Assembly: GCA_017628775.1 (NCBI GenBank)
Contig: JAGBYN010000034.1
Location: 1-12,701 of the forward strand
DNA from: Bacteroidaceae bacterium
Lineage (GTDB): Bacteria > Bacteroidota > Bacteroidia > Bacteroidales > Bacteroidaceae
Reading direction: 5' to 3'
DNA: 12,701 nt
Part shown: positions 8,457 through 12,701 of the stretch, in pieces
How the letters are laid out: every line of letters starts with the position of its first letter
How positions within the stretch are numbered: position 1 is the stretch's first letter
Notes under the pieces: model-generated
What the model was told of the DNA's origin: nothing
Seen by the model: the letters and a program-made list of their open reading frames with translations, nothing else
Databases searched by the model: none
Translations under genes and position numbers: made by a program

Positions 8457-9122
8457 ATGAATATTAAAATAGAAAAAACATGGGCGGAGCGCTTGGCTTC
8501 AGAATTTTCAAAGCCCTATTTTGAGGCGCTCACGCAGTTCGTGCGCCAGGAATACACGCAACACACCTGCTACCCTCCGGGATCTCAAATCTTTAGGGCA
8601 TTTGATCTTTGTCCTTTTGATGAAGTGAAGGTGGTCCTGATTGGGCAAGACCCTTATCATGAACCGGGGCAGGCTGAGGGGCTTTGTTTTTCTGTGGCTG
8701 AGGGCATCCCGTTTCCTCCATCGTTGCGCAATATTTTCCAGGAAGTAGCCACCGATCAGGGCGTGGCGATTCCGGCTTCGGGCAGTTTGATGCACTGGGC
8801 ACAGCAGGGTGTGCTGCTGCTGAATGCGACTCTCACCGTACGCGCCCATCAAGCGGGATCGCACCAGGGCAAAGGCTGGGAACAATTTACGGATGCTGCC
8901 ATTGCCAAATTGGCAGCAGAGCGCGAACATCTGGTATTCCTGCTCTGGGGAAGTTATGCTCAGAAGAAAGCTGAACTGATCGATGCATCGCGCCACCTCA
9001 TCTTGAAATCGCCACATCCCTCTCCCCTATCGGCATACCGCGGTTTCTTTGGGAACCATCATTTCACCCTGGCCAATGACTATCTCAAGAAATGGGGTAA
9101 GGAGCCGATAAAATGGGGGTAA
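8457..9122 (+). CDS. ung: Uracil-DNA glycosylase, family 1
   Basis: The protein has 221 residues, close to the usual length of about 220-230. It removes uracil from DNA to start base-excision repair in the cytoplasm. All family-1 signatures are present: GQDPYH at 63-68 with the water-activating Asp65, the PFPPSLRNIF segment at 86-95, LLNATLTV at 121-128 with the uracil-recognising Asn123, LLWGSYAQKK at 162-171, and HPSPLSAYRGFFG at 187-199 with His187 and the DNA-intercalation loop. It begins 160 bp after the macroglobulin stop, behind the 10-bp array and a run of A-rich sequence, with no Shine-Dalgarno. Co-transcription with the macroglobulin gene is possible but not shown. It converges on pnp. 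Confidence 0.98.
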   Translation: MNIKIEKTWAERLASEFSKPYFEALTQFVRQEYTQHTCYPPGSQIFRAFDLCPFDEVKVVLIGQDPYHEPGQAEGLCFSVAEGIPFPPSLRNIFQEVATDQGVAIPASGSLMHWAQQGVLLLNATLTVRAHQAGSHQGKGWEQFTDAAIAKLAAEREHLVFLLWGSYAQKKAELIDASRHLILKSPHPSPLSAYRGFFGNHHFTLANDYLKKWGKEPIKWG

Positions 9123-9135
9123 GAAATACTTGAGG

Positions 9136-9250
9136 CAACTTGATTTTTGGTCAAGACGGTTTGATGAGCTTTGCGAATAATTTGAAAAAAACTTAAAACC
9201 AACTTGATTTTAAGGTCTAGACGGTTTGATGAGCTTTGCGAATAATTTGA
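9136..9250 (+). repeat. Tandem duplication, about 65-bp unit (repeat D)
   Basis: A 31-bp stretch (starts GACGGTTTGATGAGC, ends GCGAATAATTTGA) is perfectly repeated at 9155-9185 and 9220-9250. The upstream block CAACTTGATTTT precedes both copies (9136-9147 and 9200-9211), with a one-base difference in spacing. The A-rich joint AAAAAACTTAAAACCAA at 9186-9202 recurs at 9321-9337. Confidence 0.95.
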
Positions 9251-9256
9251 GAATTT

Positions 9257-9421
9257 GAGAATTAATTTGGCTCCGCAGTGCATATCAATAGATAAAAATT
9301 CTCTAATTCTAAAATTCTAGAAAAAACTTAAAACCAAATTGAATTATGGTCTAGAATTAGAGAATTAGAGAATTAATTTGGCTCCGCAGTGCATATCAAT
9401 AGAGAAAAATTCTCTAATTCT
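9257..9421 (+). repeat. Direct repeat pair, 54 bp with one mismatch (repeat C)
   Basis: Positions 9257-9310 and 9368-9421 match over at least 54 bp, exactly 111 bp apart, with a single T/G difference at 9293/9404. The first 36 bp are perfect. The core GGCTCCGCAGTGCATATC is much more GC-rich than its surroundings, and both copies run into the ATTCTCTAATTCT motif. Confidence 0.95.
9297..9374. repeat. Inverted repeat with 25-bp arms
   Basis: The left arm 9297-9321 and right arm 9350-9374 are reverse complements except at two adjacent bases, with a 28-bp loop. The right arm is itself built of period-8 AGAATTAG units. In RNA this would make a long AU-rich hairpin. It might help terminate ung transcription, but no T-run directly follows it. 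Confidence 0.8.
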
Positions 9422-9431
9422 TTAATTCTTG

Positions 9432-9483
9432 AAAAAACAAGAAACAGAAGGACAAAATATATAAAATGAAATATAGAATTAGA
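9432..9483 (+). repeat. Dispersed non-coding repeat module, copy 2
   Basis: The 22-bp block 9432-9453 (core ACAAGAAACAGAAGGAC) and the 21-bp block 9463-9483 match 3020-3041 and 3050-3070, in the same order and orientation, with the linker between them differing by one base in length (9 bp here, 8 bp there). A similar relation to a TCTAGA-type repeat just upstream is seen at both places. Confidence 0.85.
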
Positions 9484-9484
9484 A

Positions 9485-9516
9485 ACGAGTTGATGAGCCG
9501 TGGCGAATAATTAGAG
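9485..9516 (+). repeat. Degenerate third copy of repeat D
   Basis: This stretch reads ACGAGTTGATGAGC, then CGTGGCGAATAATTAGAG. It follows repeat D closely (TTGATGAGC and GCGAATAATT kept) but changes the middle from TTT to CGTG and lies more than 230 bp from the nearest perfect copy. Confidence 0.65.
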
Positions 9517-9536
9517 CATTTTAAGGGAATAAAAAA

Positions 9537-9577
9537 AGAAGAAGCACCTCAATCAGGGAGATTGAAGTGCTTCTTCT
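9537..9577 (-). terminator. Rho-independent terminator of pnp, possibly bidirectional
   Basis: Arms 9537-9554 and 9560-9577 form an 18-bp stem with one G-U or A-C position around a 5-base loop. On the minus strand the stem ends 18 bp beyond the pnp stop codon and is followed by a run of seven T. On the plus strand it is followed by TTTTT, so it could also stop transcription arriving from ung. Confidence 0.93.
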
Positions 9578-9594
9578 TTTTTATAGATTAAAGC

Positions 9595-11817
9595 TTATTC
9601 GCCTTTTTCGTTCTTTTCACGACGGGGACGACGTTCGCCATCTGCGCTTTCGCGACGAGGACGACGGGGACGTTCTTCCCAACCTTCGGGTTTTTCTTCA
9701 AGCACACGGTGTGAGAGGCGGTACTTGCCAGTCTTAGGATCGATTTCGAGGAGCTTAACAGTGATGCTGTCGCCTTCCTTGATACCAGCTTCTTCAACTG
9801 ATTCAAGGCGCTTCCAAGAAATTTCTGAGATGTGGAGCAAGCCTTCACGACCTGACATGAACTCAACGAAGCAACCGTAAGGCATGATGCTCACAACCTT
9901 TGCGTTGTACACTTCGCCGACTTCAGGTACTGCTACGATGGCCTTGATCTTAGCGATAGCTGCTTCAATGCTTTCCTTGTTAGGACCGCTTACCTGAATC
10001 TTACCTACGCCGTCAACTTCCTCGATAGTAATCGTTGCGCCTGTTTCTTCCTGCATACCCTGGATGATCTTACCACCAGGACCAATAACAGCACCGATGA
10101 ATTCCTTAGGAATATCAAAGGCTTCGATGCGTGGTACGTGGGGCTTGAGTTCAGCACGAGGCTCGCTCATCGTTTCCATCATGCAAGAGAGGATGTGTTC
10201 GCGACCTGCCTTAGCTTGTGCGAGTGCCTTTTCAAGAATTTCGTATGAAAGACCATCGCACTTGATGTCCATCTGCGTAGCAGTAAGACCCTTGAGGGTA
10301 CCTGTGGTCTTGAAGTCCATATCACCAAGGTGGTCTTCGTCGCCGAGGATATCAGAAAGTACGGCATACTTATCTTCGCCGGGATTCTTGATCAGACCCA
10401 TAGCAATACCGCTGACGGGCGCCTTCATAGGCACACCTGCATCCATAAGGGCGAGCGTACCAGCACAAACTGTTGCCATTGAAGAAGAACCGTTTGATTC
10501 AAGGATATCACTTACGACACGTACGGTGTAGGGGAATTCTGCAGGGATTTGTCCCTTCAGACCGCGCCATGCGAGGTGACCGTGACCAATTTCACGACGA
10601 CCTATGCCACGTTGTGCCTTTGCTTCGCCTGTTGAGAAAGGAGGGAAGTTATAGTGAAGGAGGAAACGTTGGTAGCTCTTATCAAGCACATCGTCAACCA
10701 TCTTTTCATCGAGCTTTGTACCGAGTGTACAAGTAGAGAGTGATTGCGTTTCACCACGTGTGAAGATTGAAGAACCGTGAGGCATGGGGAGGGGATCCAC
10801 TTCGCACCAAATAGGACGGATTTCTGTAGTTTGACGACCATCGAGGCGGATACCTTCATCAAGAATACAACGGCGCATAGCGTCCTTTTCTACATCGTGG
10901 TAGTAACGATCGATAAGGCCATTCTTTTCTTCGAGTTCTTCTGCAGTGAGTTCTGCATGTGCTGCAGCATAGGCTTCCTTGAATTCTTCACGAACAGCTT
11001 CGAAAGCTTCGAGGCGTGCGTGCTTTTCAAGAGCAGACTTTGTGATGTCGTAGCACTTTTGGTAACATTCTTCGTGGCATTGCTTGCGAAGGTCTTCATC
11101 GTTCACTTCATGGCAATATTCACGCTTAACATCTGTACCAAGGTCCTTCATGAGTTCCAACTGGAGTTGGCACATGGGCTTGATGGCTTCGTGAGCAGCC
11201 TTGAGGGCTTCGAGAAGAGCAGATTCGGGCACTTCGTCCATTTCACCTTCAACCATCATGATGTTGTCCATCGTTGCAGCCACCATAAGGTCCATATCAG
11301 CTTCCTTCATTTGTTCGAAGGTAGGGTTAATCACGTATTCGCCATTGATGCGTGCTACGCGCACTTCTGAGATAGGAGCTTCGAAGGGGATATCAGTACA
11401 AGCGAGGGCTGCAGAAGCAGCGAAACCTGCGAGTGCATCGGGTTGGTCAATACCATCGGCTGAGAAGAGGATGATGTTGACATACACTTCTGCGTGGTAG
11501 TCGCCAGGGAAAAGTGGGCGGAGCGCACGGTCAACGAGGCGGCTTGTCAAAATTTCGTAGTCAGATGCACGACCTTCGCGCTTGGTGAAACCACCAGGGA
11601 AGCGACCTGCTGCTGAGTATTTTTCTTTATAGTCGCATTGGAGCGGCATGAAATCGGTGCCGGGGTTAGCGTCTTTGGCACCACAAACGGTTGCGAGCAA
11701 CATGGTGTTGTTCATGCGGAGCATAACACTACCATCGGCTTGCTTTGCGAGTTTACCTGTTTCGATGCTGATGGTACGTCCATCGGGCAACGCTACAGTT
11801 TTTGTAATCACGTTCAT
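9595..11817 (-). CDS. pnp: Polynucleotide phosphorylase
   Basis: This 740-residue 3'-to-5' exoribonuclease releases nucleoside diphosphates from RNA using phosphate and acts in cytoplasmic RNA decay. The order is the complete family plan: first RNase PH core (about 1-220), helical linker (about 220-315), second RNase PH core (about 320-550), KH domain (about 562-628, with IGPGGK at 578-583), S1 domain (about 633-705), and an Arg/Glu-rich tail (707-740). The catalytic region has [20 protein letters not shown] at 394-413, then [13 protein letters not shown] at 491-503 with metal-binding Asp493 and Asp499. It is a little longer than E. coli PNPase (711), mostly because of the tail. The linker has a Cys/His cluster (235-255). 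The N-terminus, with [20 protein letters not shown], is typical of the family and supports this start. It ends at a strong terminator. Confidence 0.98.
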   Translation of the reverse strand: MNVITKTVALPDGRTISIETGKLAKQADGSVMLRMNNTMLLATVCGAKDANPGTDFMPLQCDYKEKYSAAGRFPGGFTKREGRASDYEILTSRLVDRALRPLFPGDYHAEVYVNIILFSADGIDQPDALAGFAASAALACTDIPFEAPISEVRVARINGEYVINPTFEQMKEADMDLMVAATMDNIMMVEGEMDEVPESALLEALKAAHEAIKPMCQLQLELMKDLGTDVKREYCHEVNDEDLRKQCHEECYQKCYDITKSALEKHARLEAFEAVREEFKEAYAAAHAELTAEELEEKNGLIDRYYHDVEKDAMRRCILDEGIRLDGRQTTEIRPIWCEVDPLPMPHGSSIFTRGETQSLSTCTLGTKLDEKMVDDVLDKSYQRFLLHYNFPPFSTGEAKAQRGIGRREIGHGHLAWRGLKGQIPAEFPYTVRVVSDILESNGSSSMATVCAGTLALMDAGVPMKAPVSGIAMGLIKNPGEDKYAVLSDILGDEDHLGDMDFKTTGTLKGLTATQMDIKCDGLSYEILEKALAQAKAGREHILSCMMETMSEPRAELKPHVPRIEAFDIPKEFIGAVIGPGGKIIQGMQEETGATITIEEVDGVGKIQVSGPNKESIEAAIAKIKAIVAVPEVGEVYNAKVVSIMPYGCFVEFMSGREGLLHISEISWKRLESVEEAGIKEGDSITVKLLEIDPKTGKYRLSHRVLEEKPEGWEERPRRPRRESADGERRPRREKNEKGE

Positions 11818-11907
11818 CGGATTCGTCTTTAAAAATGTTATTGCGTCAAAAAAATATATTTCTCACAAATTAAAGCGGTGCAACAAGGCACACTACGATA
11901 ATTTGCG

Positions 11908-11915
11908 CAAAAGTA
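11908..11915 (-). promoter_or_regulatory. Candidate -7 box of pnp promoter
   Basis: Read on the minus strand, TACTTTTG matches the Bacteroidetes TAnnTTTG -7 consensus. It lies 91 bp before the pnp ATG in the 177-bp gap after the Nudix gene. The -33 TTTG element is not evident. The match suggests pnp has its own promoter, with a leader of about 80-85 nt. Confidence 0.42.
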
Positions 11916-11994
11916 GTCATATTTTTTCATTAATCGGTGAGAATGAGCGAGTTTTTCATGCTTCACGGGAAAAGATTTGCATTTTTGGCCATGC

Positions 11995-12543
11995 TCACGG
12001 GGCTGTCTGTTGATTTTGAAACAAAAGTCCTTCTGCCAACATGCGCGCCACACCACGGCGTATGGACGTCAATCCAAAATCTTCGGGACGCACATCAGCA
12101 AGGTTCATCCATTGAAGGTCTGCCACATCATCAGCTCCTTTAAGGAGGGATTCGTCGGCGATTTCACAAAGGAAGAAGGCATCGGCAGTGTGCACATCGA
12201 ATCCGGAAAAACGATACACGTTGGGCAAGGAAAAGAGGTAGGTGAGGCGAACCACTTCGGCGCCCGTTTCCTCAAGCACCTCGCGACGACAACCATCATC
12301 AATGCTTTCGCCGGGATCAACGAAACCACCTGGAAGGTCGAGCGTTCCACGGGCTGGATCCTTGGCACGGCGAGCCACAAGCAACTGACCCTGAGCATTT
12401 AATATAACTGCCACAGTGGCAGCCGAAGCATTGTGGTAGAACACAAAACCGCATTGCGCACAACGCTTCGAACGCTCATCGTTCGCAGCAAAAGCAGGTG
12501 CACCACAACAGGGACAATAATTAAAAAGATGAAGGGGATGCAT
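11995..12543 (-). CDS. Nudix hydrolase with N-terminal zinc ribbon
   Basis: The protein has 182 residues. The N-terminus holds a four-cysteine zinc ribbon, CPCCG at 10-14 and CAQCG at 28-32. The Nudix fold follows with a perfect GX5EX7REUXEEXGU box at 73-95 (Gly73, Glu79, Arg87-Glu88, Glu91-Glu92, Gly94). By family it hydrolyses a nucleoside diphosphate linked to another group, using Mg2+ or Mn2+, in the cytoplasm. The substrate cannot be assigned. The ribbon-plus-Nudix layout recalls NudC-type NADH pyrophosphatases, but the protein is shorter and I do not see the NudC SQPWPFPxS motif. The start at 12543 places MHPLHLFNYC directly before the ribbon. The leader is pure pyrimidine with no Shine-Dalgarno. 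pnp follows on the same strand after 177 bp. Confidence 0.93.
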   Translation of the reverse strand: MHPLHLFNYCPCCGAPAFAANDERSKRCAQCGFVFYHNASAATVAVILNAQGQLLVARRAKDPARGTLDLPGGFVDPGESIDDGCRREVLEETGAEVVRLTYLFSLPNVYRFSGFDVHTADAFFLCEIADESLLKGADDVADLQWMNLADVRPEDFGLTSIRRGVARMLAEGLLFQNQQTAP

Positions 12544-12576
12544 AAGGGGGAAAGAAGAAAGGAGAAAGGGGAGAAG
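12544..12576 (-). promoter_or_regulatory. 33-bp homopyrimidine leader of the Nudix gene
   Basis: All 33 bases directly before the ATG are C or T on the coding strand (A or G on the plus strand). The stretch includes CTCCCC and TCTCCTTTC, which resemble an anti-Shine-Dalgarno rather than a ribosome-binding site. Its role is unknown. Confidence 0.75.
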
Positions 12577-12606
12577 TCAACAAGACTACGAGTCAACAAG
12601 TCAACA
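12575..12606. repeat. 8-bp array, unit AGTCAACA (left arm)
   Basis: Four in-phase 8-bp units: AGTCAACA, AGACTACG, AGTCAACA, AGTCAACA, continuing as AGTTACCA at 12607-12614. The unit's reverse complement in rotation, TTGACTTG, differs by one base from the TTGTCTTG units at 12669-12700, so the two arrays face each other. Confidence 0.8.
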
Positions 12607-12658
12607 AGTTACCATCCGGATGAATCGCTGGCGCGAAGTCAACAAGTTACCATCCGGA
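12598..12658 (+). repeat. 23-bp perfect direct repeat, period 38 bp
   Basis: Positions 12598-12620 and 12636-12658 are identical (AAGTCAACAAGTTACC, then ATCCGGA). The first copy ends inside the 10-bp palindrome CATCCGGATG (12613-12622); the second keeps only TCCGGA of it. Confidence 0.92.
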
Positions 12659-12668
12659 CGGGGACTTA

Positions 12669-12700
12669 TTGTCTCGTTGTCTTGTTGTCTTGTTGTCTTC
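12669..12700. repeat. 8-bp array, unit TTGTCTTG (right arm)
   Basis: Four in-phase units: TTGTCTCG, TTGTCTTG, TTGTCTTG, TTGTCTTC. The array reaches the window edge and may continue beyond it. Confidence 0.88.
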
Positions 12701-12701
12701 G

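Larger units (their letters stand above)
9123..9594. other. Repeat-rich spacer between convergent ung and pnp
   Basis: No credible gene is present in this 472-bp AT-rich spacer. It is a mosaic of two overlapping direct-repeat systems, an internal inverted repeat, a copy of the module seen before the macroglobulin gene, a degenerate third copy of one repeat, and the pnp terminator. These are listed separately. Confidence 0.9.

Noticed and set aside
9155..9250. Hammerhead-ribozyme-like core (TGATGA, short hairpin, GAA) in repeat D
   Set aside because: The essential C before TGATGA is a T, the base after GAA is T, the central stem has only 2-3 pairs, and I found no convincing stems I and III with a cleavage site.
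9080..9283. Minus-strand 67-codon frame across the ung end and repeat D
   Set aside because: It overlaps the conserved end of ung and consists mainly of direct-repeat sequence; no start context or recognisable protein.
9136..9421. CRISPR-like array
   Set aside because: The repeats differ in type, occur only twice each, share homologous rather than unique intervening sequence, and no cas gene is present.
11831..11900. Structured autoregulatory leader of pnp
   Set aside because: Only a 4-bp stem (GTGC/GCAC around 11877-11892) is visible, too weak to support a regulatory structure.
11648..12013. Plus-strand frame across the pnp-Nudix gap
   Set aside because: It is mostly antisense to the conserved N-terminus of pnp; the part in the gap has no homology I recognise.
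1..12701. Defence island, prophage or integrated element
   Set aside because: All five genes are recognisable housekeeping or secreted enzymes; no integrase, transposase, toxin, nuclease or phage gene and no tRNA attachment site is visible.

Overview
The window reads as a chromosomal segment of a Bacteroidales bacterium, most probably from the Prevotellaceae or a close relative. This is inferred from three things: a secreted GH20 hexosaminidase beside a Bacteroidetes-type alpha-2-macroglobulin, start codons without a convincing Shine-Dalgarno sequence, and AT-rich spacers carrying candidate TAnnTTTG promoter boxes. Genus-level placement is not secure from sequence reading alone. No mobile-element gene, tRNA, rRNA or CRISPR array is visible.

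Layout, left to right: (1) 1-2692, minus strand: a secreted glycoside hydrolase family 20 beta-N-acetylhexosaminidase, open at the left edge, with a lectin-like module on each side of its catalytic domains. (2) 2693-3118: a divergent spacer with a twelve-unit 9-bp tandem array and a repeat module that recurs at 9.4 kb. (3) 3119-8296, plus strand: a 1725-residue secreted alpha-2-macroglobulin-like protein in which the thioester motif is replaced. (4) 8297-8456: a spacer with an eight-unit 10-bp array starting 4 bp after the stop codon. (5) 8457-9122, plus strand: uracil-DNA glycosylase (ung). (6) 9123-9594: a 472-bp spacer between convergent genes, packed with direct and inverted repeats and ending in a strong terminator. 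(7) 9595-11817, minus strand: polynucleotide phosphorylase (pnp). (8) 11995-12543, minus strand: a zinc-ribbon Nudix hydrolase. (9) 12544-12701: a 33-bp pure pyrimidine leader (on the coding strand) followed by two opposed 8-bp arrays.

The genes do not form one pathway. The hexosaminidase and the macroglobulin are envelope or secreted functions: glycan foraging, and presumed protease trapping or envelope protection. ung, pnp and the Nudix gene are housekeeping functions in DNA repair, RNA decay and nucleotide hydrolysis. The Nudix gene lies upstream of pnp on the same strand, but a 177-bp gap with its own promoter candidate suggests pnp can be transcribed separately.

The protein-coding content is ordinary. 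The most unusual signal is in the spacers. Four of them hold short arrays with 8-, 9- or 10-bp units, each with a different unit, and two spacers 6 kb apart share the same set of non-coding sequence blocks in the same order. I see no defence system or other clearly new multi-gene system here.
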